A DNA stretch of 64,000 nt from Granulicella sapmiensis (GCA_026225395.1 JAMFSR010000040.1:23792-87791); one strand, 5' to 3'; positions 34,781 to 43,720 are shown, numbered from the stretch's first letter. Numbers and translations are program-made. The notes: generated by a model from the letters alone, not told the origin.

Positions 34781-36598
34781 ATGTCTGAACCGATCCAAGC
34801 TACTGCTACCGAGATGAAACCCACGTTGGGCCTTACGGGGCTCACCAGCAACGCCATGGCGCTGATCGCGCCGGGTGCGTTTCTTTGGCTGACGTTCTAC
34901 CTGCAGGCGACCGAAGGTGCTTCTGCTCCCGCTATGTGGATGGGAATCGTGGGTGCGCTGGTGCTTTGCCTGTCCACAGCAGTCTGTTACGCGGAGATGG
35001 CGAAGCTTTACCCCGGGACAGGCAGCTCGTATTACTTTGCGGAGCAGGCGTTCTTGAATCGTGATCGCGCCTGGAAGTATGCGCGCATCTCGAAGTTCAT
35101 CGTGGGTTGGGCGTCCCATCTGTACTATTGGATCTACCCGGGCGTGATGGTAGGCGTGATGGGTGTGTTCTGCGGCTATATCGTGGGTACGATCTGGCCG
35201 AACTTCATGAGCGCCTCGAATCCTGGAATGATGTTCATGATGGCCGTGGCTGTTGTGTTCGCATTTGCCGTGGCCTATGTGGCCTATCGTGGAGCGAATG
35301 CCTCGACGGCGATTAACCTTGGCATCAACGTGATCCAGATCACGGCGCTGCTGGTCTTCGCGGTGCTGGCGTTGGCGTATCGTACGAACCATCCGCCCGG
35401 GTCGGTCGCCTACCAGTTCGATTCAACGTCGGGCGAGGCCTACACGTACGAGTTCAAGACGACAACGACCGTCGTCGCAGGCGTGTCGACCGATACGATC
35501 GATCGCGATGCCAACGGCGTTCCTCTGCCCAAGCTCGATGCCGCCGGGAAGCCGATGTCGTATCACATCAGCTATCCGACGCAGGATGCCTCAGGCAATT
35601 TCCTGACACACCCGGACGCGAAGTCTGTTGTTGCGCCGCATCACTGGAGCTGGGTGTTCATGCAGGCGACGGTGGCGATTCTTATCCTGGTCGGGTTTGA
35701 GTCTGTAACAGCAATGGGTGGCGAAGCCAAGAATGCCAAGCGCGATGTCCCTATCGCGGTTCTGGTGTCACTGCTGGTACAGGGTGTGCTGTTTTACTTC
35801 TTTGAGTATTTTGCCGCGAATTATTTCCTGAACAGCGGATACACGATGCAAAGCGCGACCGGTTCCGCGGCGCCCATCGGCGACATGATGGTGATCGTAG
35901 GGGATGCGCTGTTTGGTCCCGGCAAGGGACGGATCTTCATGCTGGTGGAAGCGTTCACCGTCTTCCTCGCGCTGATCGGGACGACGCTTTCGTGCATGAA
36001 CACGGGTGCGCGAGTAACGTACGCGATGGGCAAGGACAGGGAAGTCCGCGGCCACTTCGGGTTGCTGCACAATCGAAAGCTGACGCCACACCGCGCGATC
36101 TGGACTCTGGCTGCCATATCGGCGGTTCTGGGATGTCTCGCAGTCTGTATTGCCTTTGGCGATGCCGGCGCACCTACCGATGCAGCGATCAAGGCCATCC
36201 CGGCCGGCTTCTGGTCGCACCTGGGATACACAACGCACGACAAGATGGCGGCGCTGCCAAACTCGCTACTCACGGTGACGCTGGCTTCAAACTTCGGCAC
36301 GTTTATCCTCTACGCACTCAGCTGCGTGCTCTGTATGGTGGCCTATCACAACCATCCGAAGTACAGCGTTGTCCGGCATGTGCTCATTCCGGGGTTCGGT
36401 CTGCTGGCGAACCTGGGCTGCATGGCCGCCTACCTGGTACTGCCGTTCTTGAACATCGGGACCAAAATGGAGCCTCGACTGGCGCTCGGGATCGCGGCCT
36501 TGTGGGCAGTCTACGGAGGGTTCTACTTCCTCACTTCGGGCAAGTCCGAGGGGCGAACCGTATTGATGAAGGAACGGGTTCAGCCCACGCAAAGCTAG
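34781..36598 (+). CDS. APC-superfamily amino acid permease with a large inserted loop
   Basis: The 605-aa product has the 12-helix pattern of amino acid/polyamine/organocation permeases, with the helix 1 region GLTSNAMALIAPGAF, LYPGTGSSYYFAEQAF, and the helix 8 region VGFESVTAMGGEAKN. Between helices 6 and 7 there is an insert of about 85 residues rich in Thr, Asp and Gly (around residues 215-290). The ATG at 34781 has CGGAG nine bases upstream; 36 codons further upstream are open. The substrate may be an amino acid or polyamine. A PP2C phosphatase gene follows after about 50 bases on the same strand. Confidence 0.88.
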   Translation: MSEPIQATATEMKPTLGLTGLTSNAMALIAPGAFLWLTFYLQATEGASAPAMWMGIVGALVLCLSTAVCYAEMAKLYPGTGSSYYFAEQAFLNRDRAWKYARISKFIVGWASHLYYWIYPGVMVGVMGVFCGYIVGTIWPNFMSASNPGMMFMMAVAVVFAFAVAYVAYRGANASTAINLGINVIQITALLVFAVLALAYRTNHPPGSVAYQFDSTSGEAYTYEFKTTTTVVAGVSTDTIDRDANGVPLPKLDAAGKPMSYHISYPTQDASGNFLTHPDAKSVVAPHHWSWVFMQATVAILILVGFESVTAMGGEAKNAKRDVPIAVLVSLLVQGVLFYFFEYFAANYFLNSGYTMQSATGSAAPIGDMMVIVGDALFGPGKGRIFMLVEAFTVFLALIGTTLSCMNTGARVTYAMGKDREVRGHFGLLHNRKLTPHRAIWTLAAISAVLGCLAVCIAFGDAGAPTDAAIKAIPAGFWSHLGYTTHDKMAALPNSLLTVTLASNFGTFILYALSCVLCMVAYHNHPKYSVVRHVLIPGFGLLANLGCMAAYLVLPFLNIGTKMEPRLALGIAALWAVYGGFYFLTSGKSEGRTVLMKERVQPTQS

Positions 36599-36648
36599 GT
36601 TTTGCGCAACGCGTGGCGCGATGACCGTCAAAGGCGGTAGATTTGGCT

Positions 36649-37446
36649 ATGCTCGATCTGGAGTTTGCCCAGCTTACCGACACCGGCCGCGTAAGAGAAC
36701 AGAATGAAGATGCGCTCGGCTACGTGTTGCCGACGAGTGCAACGCGTGTGCAGTCGCAGGGTTGGGTCTTCGTGCTGGCCGATGGTGTTGGCGGCCACGA
36801 GCAGGGTGAAGTAGCGTCGCAGCTCGCCGTCGATACCGTGCTCACCGGCTTTCGCAAGATTCCTCCGGGAGTTATGCATGTGTCGCTGTTGCCGAAGCTG
36901 GTGCAGGAGGCCAACGCTGCGGTCTTCGACCGCGGCCACGACCGCCAGGGCAATCAGCAGATGGGCACGACCCTCGTCGTTTGCGCGCTGCGGTTCGATT
37001 CCGCCGTCATCTCGCATGTGGGCGACTCGCGCTGCTATCTCTTCCGGAATGGCACCGGCGCGGCGCTCACCCGTGACCATACGATGGCCGCCGAACAGCT
37101 ACGGATGAACCTGCTTTCTGAAGAAGAGGCTGAGGCCAGCGACCGCAAGCATGTGCTGACCCGTTGTCTCGGTGTGGATATGTTCGTCGCTCCCGACACA
37201 ATCACGGTAAATATCCTGCCCAGCGACGTGTTGATGTTGTGCTCGGATGGCCTGCATGGGTTGGTCGCCATGCCGATGATGGAACGCATTCTTGCCACGC
37301 ACACCGATTTGAACGCCGCAGCCAAGGCACTGGTGGCCGCAGCGAATGAAGAAGGCGGTCATGACAACGTCAGCGTGCAGCTCATTCGAATTCTTTCCGT
37401 AGAACGAATGGGCCTGTACCGCGGGCGGCCGTACCGGATGCTCTGA
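36649..37446 (+). CDS. PP2C-family Ser/Thr protein phosphatase
   Basis: The 265-aa product is a soluble PPM phosphatase that removes phosphate from Ser/Thr with two metal ions. The metal ligands and core motifs are present: REQNEDALG, VLADGVGGHEQGE, GTTLVVCAL, SHVGDSRCYLFR, CSDGLHGLV and GGHDNVSVQLI. The ATG at 36649 is chosen; a TTG two codons before it is in frame. Its stop overlaps the kinase start (TGATG), so the two are translationally coupled and probably act as an opposing pair on the same targets. Confidence 0.95.
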   Translation: MLDLEFAQLTDTGRVREQNEDALGYVLPTSATRVQSQGWVFVLADGVGGHEQGEVASQLAVDTVLTGFRKIPPGVMHVSLLPKLVQEANAAVFDRGHDRQGNQQMGTTLVVCALRFDSAVISHVGDSRCYLFRNGTGAALTRDHTMAAEQLRMNLLSEEEAEASDRKHVLTRCLGVDMFVAPDTITVNILPSDVLMLCSDGLHGLVAMPMMERILATHTDLNAAAKALVAAANEEGGHDNVSVQLIRILSVERMGLYRGRPYRML

Positions 37447-38426
37447 TGCATGTGCCCAATACGGCTATCCAGGCCGGAGATCAACTGGACCATTACCGGC
37501 TCGACAGCGTGGTGGCACTCAGCGGCATGGCGACTGTCTTTCGCGCAACCGATCTCGACACCGGCACGCAGGTAGCGATCAAGGTGCCGCATCCCGAGAT
37601 GGAAAGCGATCCGATCTTGTACGACCGCTTTCAGCGCGAACAGGACATCGGCACGCGAATGCAACATAGCGGCGTGATGAAGGTGCTGCCCAACCCCGGC
37701 CGCACGCAGGTCTACATGGTCATGGAGTGGTTGGACGGCCGCCTGCTGCGCACGGTCATGAACGAAGAGAAGCCGCTGCCGCTTGACCGCGCGGTGAAAA
37801 TCACCATTGGGATATCCGAAGCGCTGGAGTACATCCACTCGCAGGGCGTGGTGCATCGCGATCTAAAGCCCGAGAACGTCATGGTGGACGCCGACGACCA
37901 GATACGCCTGATCGACTTCGGTATTGCCGCGAACGCCGGCGCACGGCGTCTGACGTTCGCCAACTTCTCGCAGAGCATGGGCACGCCCGACTACATCTCG
38001 CCCGAACAGGTACGGGGCAAACGTGGCGATGAACGCAGCGATGTCTATTCGCTGGGCGTGATGCTGTACGAGATGCTCACCGGGCAGGTGCCGTTCACAG
38101 GGCCGAATCCGTTCGCTGTAATGAACGACCGTCTCCTGAATCAGCCGGTGCCACCCAGAACGCTGAACCCCGCGATCACACCCGAGATGCAGGAGATTCT
38201 GTATCGTGCGCTGGAGCGCGAACCGAAGAACCGTTACGCCAATGCGCGTGAGTTCGCGCACGACTTGAAGCATCCGGAGACGGTAGGCGTAACCGAGCGG
38301 CTGGACGAGGCGAACTGGGAGAAGCGGCAGTCTCCGGGACAGCGGAGAATCCTGTTTTACGTGCTGCTGGCACTGCTGCCTGTAGCGGTGCTGGTGCTGC
38401 TTTTGATTGTGGCGCGGAGGTCCTAG
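37446..38426 (+). CDS. PknB-type Ser/Thr protein kinase, membrane-anchored
   Basis: The 326-aa product has an N-terminal kinase domain and a C-terminal membrane helix (about residues 302-322) with only a few residues after it, so it is anchored with the kinase in the cytoplasm and has no extracellular sensor domain. The ATP Lys (K46, VAIKVP), VHRDLKPENV (H137-D139) and DFG (157-159) are intact. The Gly-rich loop reads ALSGMATVF, which lacks the first Gly of GxGxxG but matches many bacterial kinases. It is translationally coupled to the PP2C gene. Its stop overlaps the convergent Amt-like gene in a shared CTAG. Confidence 0.95.
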   Translation: MHVPNTAIQAGDQLDHYRLDSVVALSGMATVFRATDLDTGTQVAIKVPHPEMESDPILYDRFQREQDIGTRMQHSGVMKVLPNPGRTQVYMVMEWLDGRLLRTVMNEEKPLPLDRAVKITIGISEALEYIHSQGVVHRDLKPENVMVDADDQIRLIDFGIAANAGARRLTFANFSQSMGTPDYISPEQVRGKRGDERSDVYSLGVMLYEMLTGQVPFTGPNPFAVMNDRLLNQPVPPRTLNPAITPEMQEILYRALEREPKNRYANAREFAHDLKHPETVGVTERLDEANWEKRQSPGQRRILFYVLLALLPVAVLVLLLIVARRS

Positions 38427-39700
38427 CGCGGCAAAAACTCATCGCCGTGGACGACGAACTCGGGGTAAGCACCGGCGCCAAGCTCACGTACATCCATGCC
38501 CTGGCGGTCGCCGTCAGCATCGACACGCTGCTTCATAAAGCGATCGACGAGCAGATTCAACCCGTGGATCAGAGGCAACATGAACCCCAGCAGGGCGGCT
38601 ATGCCGACCAGCTGCGCCAGAAACTGACCGCCATGCGTGAGCGCAGGGATGGTCGCAAAGATTCCGGCAGCCAGCAATCCCCAAAGTCCGGCGCCCGCAT
38701 GCACGGAGATAGCTCCTCCCGGGTCATCGATATGCAGCTTGAGTTCAATAAACTCAACGAGATACATGATGCCGACGCCAGCGACGAACCCGGTTACGAT
38801 GGCCGCCGCGGGAGACACGAAAACGCATCCCGCGCTGCCGGCAACCAGCCCCGCGACCCAGCCGTTGGCTATAAGCGACGCATCGGGCTTTCCCCAGCGC
38901 AGCCGCGTGGTGAGGACCGTGCCAAGGCACGCCGCCGAAGCTCCCAGCAGCGTGTTGATCAGAATCTTCGGCACAGCAATGATGCTCGCGCCCGTAAAGA
39001 GCATGGCCGCGGCGGAGTTCAGCGCGATCCAGCCGGCAAGCGCCAGCAGGCAGCCAAAGAGGACCAGGACAATGTTGTGTCCGGGGATAGCAGCCGCCGT
39101 GCGGTCCTCGCTGAACTTGCCGCGTCGTGGCCCAAGGATCCACGCAAGGCTCAGTGCGCTCAGTCCGCCGATAACCTGAATCACTCCGGACCCTCCGGCG
39201 TCGACAAACCCAGAGCCCAGGCCGAAATTGATGCCAATGGTCGAGAGCCAGCCGCCACTCCAGACCCAGTGGGCGAAGAGCGGAAATGTGATCGCCGCCA
39301 GCAGGGCGCTGGAGACGCAAGCAGGCGCAAGACGCCAGCGATCAGAGCCTGTGCCGAGCGGGATGATGGCGGTAAGACCGACGGCGAAGAGCTGGAAGCA
39401 CAGTACAAGCGCGACAGGGGTGCCATCAAAACGCACGCCCCGCGCGAACAGAGGTTCTGCCGCGGCCCAGTTCCAGGGGAATCTCGCGAGCGTCAAGGCA
39501 TGAGCCGGCCCCCCGGCGACTCCGGTGAAGGAAAAGCCGATCAATAGAAAAACGATGGACGCGACAGAGAGGACGCAGAGCGTGGCAACCATGGTGTGCG
39601 CCGCGCTGCGGCTGCGGCCAAGACCCTGGTTGATCAGCGCGAGTCCCGCAATGGCCAGCGGAACGAGCAGGATCAGGATAAGACACAGGACAAAGCTCAT
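38423..39700 (-). CDS. Ammonium transporter homologue with Gln at the first pore-His site
   Basis: The 425-aa product has about eleven helices and the Amt/Mep/Rh core, with IAGLALINQGLGRS in helix 1 and GGAISVHAGAGLWGLLAAGIF near the end. Aligning with E. coli AmtB, Asp160 matches D167 and the second twin His (His318) matches H334, but the first (His168) is Gln (Q175, in DAGGSGVIQVIGG). The twin-His pair shapes the pore, so transport may be altered; some fungal Mep proteins also lack the first His. The ATG at 39700 overlaps the stop of a 59-aa gene (ATGA). No glnK/glnB gene is adjacent. The stop overlaps the kinase stop. Confidence 0.85.
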   Translation of the reverse strand: MSFVLCLILILLVPLAIAGLALINQGLGRSRSAAHTMVATLCVLSVASIVFLLIGFSFTGVAGGPAHALTLARFPWNWAAAEPLFARGVRFDGTPVALVLCFQLFAVGLTAIIPLGTGSDRWRLAPACVSSALLAAITFPLFAHWVWSGGWLSTIGINFGLGSGFVDAGGSGVIQVIGGLSALSLAWILGPRRGKFSEDRTAAAIPGHNIVLVLFGCLLALAGWIALNSAAAMLFTGASIIAVPKILINTLLGASAACLGTVLTTRLRWGKPDASLIANGWVAGLVAGSAGCVFVSPAAAIVTGFVAGVGIMYLVEFIELKLHIDDPGGAISVHAGAGLWGLLAAGIFATIPALTHGGQFLAQLVGIAALLGFMLPLIHGLNLLVDRFMKQRVDADGDRQGMDVRELGAGAYPEFVVHGDEFLPR

Positions 39701-39876
39701 CCGACGTTCCTCTTGGTTTGGGCGTAGTCGCGCGCAACAAGCGTCAGGCCAAGACACTCGAGCGCAAGGCCTGCAACGACGAAGGAGCCTTGCTCAACAG
39801 GATGCCGCAAAAGCGCGATGGCGATGATCGCGATCACGCCTCCGAACAGCAAAAGCAGCATGCCAACAAGCTTCAC
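39697..39876 (-). CDS. 59-aa membrane protein coupled to the Amt-like gene
   Basis: A 60-codon frame reads from GTG at 39876 to TGA at 39697; the TGA overlaps the Amt-like ATG as ATGA. GGAGG (39888-39884) lies seven bases upstream of the GTG, an excellent ribosome binding site. The product begins MKLVGMLLLLFGGVIAIIAI, then LRHPVEQ, then a second hydrophobic stretch (SFVVAGLALECLGLTLVA) and a charged tail. So it has two likely membrane helices. I see no known family. The strong translational coupling suggests it assists or regulates the transporter, but this is inference. Confidence 0.85.
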   Translation of the reverse strand: MKLVGMLLLLFGGVIAIIAIALLRHPVEQGSFVVAGLALECLGLTLVARDYAQTKRNVG

Positions 39877-40024
39877 TCAAAATCCTCCGGTGTAGGCACA
39901 GGCTAACAGGAATTTTGCGTGGCGAGGAGATGTGGGCCGCTCGGAGCAACAGGTACGGCCTGCTAGGATCGACCTATCCCACACCCAGTCGCGTCTTCGC
40001 GAAGCAAAAAAGGAGTAAGGCCTG

Positions 40025-40384
40025 ATGAATCAGCTCAACCGTCTTATAGCAACACCCGTCGGCGCGTTTGGCGTGCTGGCGTTCGCTGCTTTTCTCGAAG
40101 TCTTCGGCGATGCCTGTTTTCAATCCGGGTTATATCGCTCCGTAGGGTCAGCCCGGATCGGCTGGTTCGTAGCGGGAACGGCTGTGCTGGCCTCTTACGG
40201 CCTGTTCGTGAACCTGCCGCAGTGGGACTTCGGAAAGCTGTTGGGCGTTTACGTGGCGCTGTTCTTCGTTGTCGCACAGATTGTGGCGAAGGTGCGCTTC
40301 CATCAGACGCCGACCGCGCCGATTTACGCCGGCGGAGCCCTTATCGTAGCTGGCGGATTGGTGATTACCTTTTGGAAGAGCTAA
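40025..40384 (+). CDS. Four-helix SMR-like membrane protein
   Basis: The 119-aa product has four hydrophobic segments. The first contains a membrane Glu (E25 in AFLEVFGDACFQSG) like the proton-binding Glu of small multidrug resistance proteins, and the last resembles the SMR end (AGGALIVAGGLVITFW). Length and pattern fit SMR or a half-size member of the DMT superfamily, but key SMR residues of the other helices are not obvious. The ATG at 40025 has AAGGAG ten bases upstream. It precedes larE by 67 bases on the same strand and diverges from the 59-aa gene. Confidence 0.7.
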   Translation: MNQLNRLIATPVGAFGVLAFAAFLEVFGDACFQSGLYRSVGSARIGWFVAGTAVLASYGLFVNLPQWDFGKLLGVYVALFFVVAQIVAKVRFHQTPTAPIYAGGALIVAGGLVITFWKS

Positions 40385-40451
40385 ACGCCCGTATAGATCG
40401 GAAACCTTCGGTTCAAGTCAAAACAAGCCCGCCAGCCTTAGAATCGAATGG

Positions 40452-41282
40452 ATGGAGCTTTCAGAAAAATCCGCATCACTGCACAAACACCTTGAGTCGC
40501 TAGGGTCGCTGCTGGTGGCTTACTCGGGCGGAACGGACTCCGCGTTCCTGGCCTACGCCGCGCATCAGGCATTGGGCGAACGAATGCTGGCTGTGATTGC
40601 CGACTCTGCCTCGTTGCCTCGCAAGGAACTTGCCGCAGCGCTAGCGTTCACCGCGCAGCACGGCATCCCGACGCAGATTTTGCAGACCGGCGAACTGGAG
40701 AAGCCCGATTACATCCGTAACGATTCGCAGCGATGTTTTCACTGCAAAGACGAGCTTTTCACGCAGATGGAAACTGCAAGAGTGCGGCTTGGATTTGGAC
40801 ACCTTGCGTACGGCATGAATCTCGATGACCGCGGAGAGTTTCGTCCGGGACAGAAAGCAGCCACGCTGCATGGCGCACTTGCCCCGCTGGTGACTGCGCA
40901 ACTGAGCAAAGCGGAGATACGAGCGCTGGCGCGGACGGCCGGACTTTCTCTTGCGGATAAGCCTGCCAGCGCTTGCCTCTCTTCGCGGATCGAATATGGC
41001 CGTCCGGTTACAGCCGAGAATCTAAACCAGGTGGAACAGGCAGAGGACGTGCTTCACGCGCTTGGCTTTCCGCAGGTCCGGGTGCGACACCATGGGGATT
41101 TGGCGCGAATCGAAATTGCCCGCGAAGATTTAGCGCGAGCCCTGTCTCTGAGTGTGCTCGACCGGATTACTGACGCATTCAAGTCGATCGGATTTCTATA
41201 TGTAACGCTCGATACGCAGGGTTACCGCTCGGGATCGATGAACGATGTACTTCCGGTCTCGGCGGTCGCATCCGCGAAGTAG
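40452..41282 (+). CDS. larE: Sulfur transferase LarE (nickel-pincer cofactor synthesis)
   Basis: The 276-aa product is an ATP-dependent enzyme that donates sulfur to the precursor made by LarB. It has the PP-loop SGGTDSAFLA at residues 25-34 and KPASACLSSRI near residue 175, where Cys175 matches the sacrificial Cys of Lactobacillus LarE. A second Cys pair is seen in CFHC (95-98). The start at 40452 fits the usual N-terminus. It is the first of larE-larC-larB on the same strand. Products of the pathway normally activate lactate racemase (LarA) or related racemases; no larA is in this window. Confidence 0.93.
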   Translation: MELSEKSASLHKHLESLGSLLVAYSGGTDSAFLAYAAHQALGERMLAVIADSASLPRKELAAALAFTAQHGIPTQILQTGELEKPDYIRNDSQRCFHCKDELFTQMETARVRLGFGHLAYGMNLDDRGEFRPGQKAATLHGALAPLVTAQLSKAEIRALARTAGLSLADKPASACLSSRIEYGRPVTAENLNQVEQAEDVLHALGFPQVRVRHHGDLARIEIAREDLARALSLSVLDRITDAFKSIGFLYVTLDTQGYRSGSMNDVLPVSAVASAK

Positions 41283-41343
41283 GTCCGCTTCCACGTCTGC
41301 CAACCACAACGCCTTATAGTCTTATTTCACGAAAGAATGCCTT

Positions 41344-42696
41344 ATGCGTATTGCTTACCTTGATTGCTTTGCCGGAATTGCCGGCGATATGTTTCTCGGC
41401 GCATTGATCGATGCAGGTGTCCCCCCGCAGGTGCTGCATGATGCCACGGCTGCGCTGAATCTCAACGCAAGCCTTAAGATCGAAACCGTAGACCGCAGTG
41501 GGATCTCATGCACGAAGGTCCATGTGATGGAAGGCGACACACTGGCTGAGAGAGAATTCGCCGAGCGTGAGGCGCAAGCTGAGCAGACCTCGTTGCGAGA
41601 CACAGCATACTCGCAGCAGCCCAAGACACAGCATCAGCACAAGGGCGGCCACACGCACACCCATGATCATGAGCCGCAGAATCATAGCCATCAGCATGGG
41701 CGTTCCCTTAGTGCTATTCGCCTGTTGATCAAAGACGCTGCTCTGGATGAACCCGTGAAACTGACGGCGATTCGTGCGTTCGAATTGCTGGGTGCTTCAG
41801 AAGCCAAAATTCACAACGTTCCCGTCGAAGAGATTCACTTTCACGAAGTTGGCGCGGTCGATGCGATCGTCGATATCGTAGCGGCGAGTGCCGGCATTCA
41901 TCACCTGAAGATCGGCGCCTGGTACTGTTCGCCGCTCAACGTTGGTGGAGGCATGGTGGTTTGTGCGCATGGCACATTTCCTGTACCCGCGCCCGCGACC
42001 GCGGATCTCTTGCGGGGCATTCCAACCTACTCGGCTCACATCCAAAAAGAACTAGTGACACCAACAGGCGCGGCGCTGCTGCGAGCGATCAATCCAAGCA
42101 TTGGTCCGCAGCCCGCGATGACCGTAGAGAAGATCGGTTACGGTGCGGGAACGCGCAATCCAAAGGATTTTCCGAATGTATTGCGGCTCAGTATCGGAGA
42201 AGCAACTGAAGTTGGCATCCATGAAACGCAAACACAGGCCAACTCAGAAAGCATCACCGTGCTCGAGACAGCGCTCGACGATCTCTCACCCCAGGTGATC
42301 GCGTACGTAACCGAAGCGGCATTCACCAAAGGCGCACTGGACGTGATGCTGACCCCGGTCATGATGAAAAAAGGACGTCCCGGAACCCTGCTGACCGTAC
42401 TCTGCCATGAAGCTGAGAGCGAAGGATTGCTGCGGCTGATCCTGAGCGAGACAACAACGCTTGGTGTGCGTGTGCGCCAAGACCGCAGGATTTATCTCGA
42501 CCGCAGCTTCACCACCGTGACCACGGAGTTTGGAAAAATCCGTATCAAGATCGGATCGACCGCAGGTGAAGAACTCAACGCCGTTCCCGAGTTTGAAGAC
42601 TGCAAAGCAGCTGCTTTGCAGTATGGTGTTGCGGTAAAGCAGGTACAACAGGCAGCGCTCGTTGAGTATTACCACTCACACGCTGAGGAGGGCTAA
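41344..42696 (+). CDS. larC: Nickel insertion protein LarC
   Basis: The 450-aa product belongs to the LarC (DUF111) family, which inserts nickel into the pincer cofactor. It starts MRIAYLDCFAGIAGDMFLGA, has a His-rich stretch at residues 97-119 (about 10 His), FHEVGAVDAIVDIV and a C-terminal ferredoxin-like domain. In Lactobacillus plantarum larC is made by a ribosomal frameshift between two frames; here it is a single frame. It starts 61 bases after larE and ends 12 bases before larB. Confidence 0.94.
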   Translation: MRIAYLDCFAGIAGDMFLGALIDAGVPPQVLHDATAALNLNASLKIETVDRSGISCTKVHVMEGDTLAEREFAEREAQAEQTSLRDTAYSQQPKTQHQHKGGHTHTHDHEPQNHSHQHGRSLSAIRLLIKDAALDEPVKLTAIRAFELLGASEAKIHNVPVEEIHFHEVGAVDAIVDIVAASAGIHHLKIGAWYCSPLNVGGGMVVCAHGTFPVPAPATADLLRGIPTYSAHIQKELVTPTGAALLRAINPSIGPQPAMTVEKIGYGAGTRNPKDFPNVLRLSIGEATEVGIHETQTQANSESITVLETALDDLSPQVIAYVTEAAFTKGALDVMLTPVMMKKGRPGTLLTVLCHEAESEGLLRLILSETTTLGVRVRQDRRIYLDRSFTTVTTEFGKIRIKIGSTAGEELNAVPEFEDCKAAALQYGVAVKQVQQAALVEYYHSHAEEG

Positions 42697-42708
42697 GAGA
42701 AGCAGCCT

Positions 42709-43473
42709 ATGACGACTCACTCTTTGCTCGAAATACTTGCCGAGGTAGAACGTGGCTCGCTGTCGCCGGAGGCAGCGGCGGATCGCCTTAAGTCGCTTCC
42801 GTTTGAAGATCTGGGACACACGCGGGTCGACCATCATCGCAGCTTGCGTACTGGCCTGCCGGAGGTGATCTACGCCGCCGGCAAGACGACTGAGCAGACC
42901 GCTTCCATTTTTAAAAGCCTGATCGACAGCGGCGTTGATGTTTTGGCGACACGCGTTGACGCTGCAACCGCGGCCGCTTTGCTCACCCAACATCCCCATG
43001 CAGTTCACAACGCCACAGCGCGGACGGTAAGCCTCCAGGCGAGCGACGCTAACGCAGAGTTGCGGGGGCACATTGCGGTTGTCTGTGCAGGGACCAGCGA
43101 TCTTCCTGTTGCTGAAGAAGCCGCAGTGACAGCCGAAACATTCCATACTCGGGTGACGAGACTCTATGACGTGGGTGTCGCCGGACTGCACCGACTGCTC
43201 GCCGTGCGAAGTGAGCTTGCCACCGCCGACGCAGTGATCGTTTGTGCCGGAATGGAAGGGGCATTGCCTTCGGTAGTCGGAGGATTGGTGGGCGTGCCGG
43301 TGATCGCAGTGCCGACGTCTGTCGGCTACGGAGCCTCGTTTGCCGGCGTTACTGCGCTGCTGGGCATGCTGAACTCATGTAGTCCCAACGTGACCGTGGT
43401 CAATATCGACAATGGCTTCGGTGCAGCTTATACGGCGGTGCTGATTGCCCGCGCTGCTGCGAAATCCAAATAG
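42709..43473 (+). CDS. larB: Carboxylase/hydrolase LarB
   Basis: The 254-aa product resembles PurE. LarB carboxylates nicotinic acid adenine dinucleotide and cleaves its phosphoanhydride, the first step of pincer-cofactor synthesis. It shows DHHRSLRTGLPEVIYAAGKT, the PurE-like GTSDLPVAEEAAVTAE, YDVGVAGLHRL and GMEGALPSVVGGLVGVPVIAVPTSVGYG. The gene follows larC by 12 bases. Its stop lies four bases before the stop of the convergent 80-aa gene. Confidence 0.94.
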   Translation: MTTHSLLEILAEVERGSLSPEAAADRLKSLPFEDLGHTRVDHHRSLRTGLPEVIYAAGKTTEQTASIFKSLIDSGVDVLATRVDAATAAALLTQHPHAVHNATARTVSLQASDANAELRGHIAVVCAGTSDLPVAEEAAVTAETFHTRVTRLYDVGVAGLHRLLAVRSELATADAVIVCAGMEGALPSVVGGLVGVPVIAVPTSVGYGASFAGVTALLGMLNSCSPNVTVVNIDNGFGAAYTAVLIARAAAKSK

Positions 43474-43477
43474 TGCT

Positions 43478-43720
43478 TTACGCGCTCTCTTCGGGCGTAG
43501 GGGTCTCGCTAGATGGCTCAGATTCTTTTGAGGCGTCATGCACGACGCGCACAACCTGATCGCTGTCCACTCTAAGGTGTTCGAGAATCTCTTCGGTAGT
43601 GAGTGCGAAGGTGTACTCCTTGCCTCCGCGCAGCGTGACCTGCGACTGCTGTCCCTGCGGCACGATCATGTCGATGGCTTCGGTATTGAGCACGACACCT
43701 TGAATCACAACAAATCTCAT
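43478..43720 (-). CDS. Small protein of unknown function, 80 aa
   Basis: The product begins MRFVVIQGVVLNTEAIDMIV and ends in an acidic Ser/Thr/Glu-rich tail; the middle looks like alternating beta-strands. I do not recognise it. The ATG at 43720 has GGAGGG about six bases upstream, supporting translation. It lies about 60 bases downstream of the rubrerythrin-VIT1 gene on the same strand, so the two may be co-transcribed. Confidence 0.65.
   Translation of the reverse strand: MRFVVIQGVVLNTEAIDMIVPQGQQSQVTLRGGKEYTFALTTEEILEHLRVDSDQVVRVVHDASKESEPSSETPTPEESA

Noticed and set aside
38447..39547. 366-codon plus-strand frame
   Set aside because: Antisense to the Amt-like gene; Arg/Asp/Gln-rich shadow.
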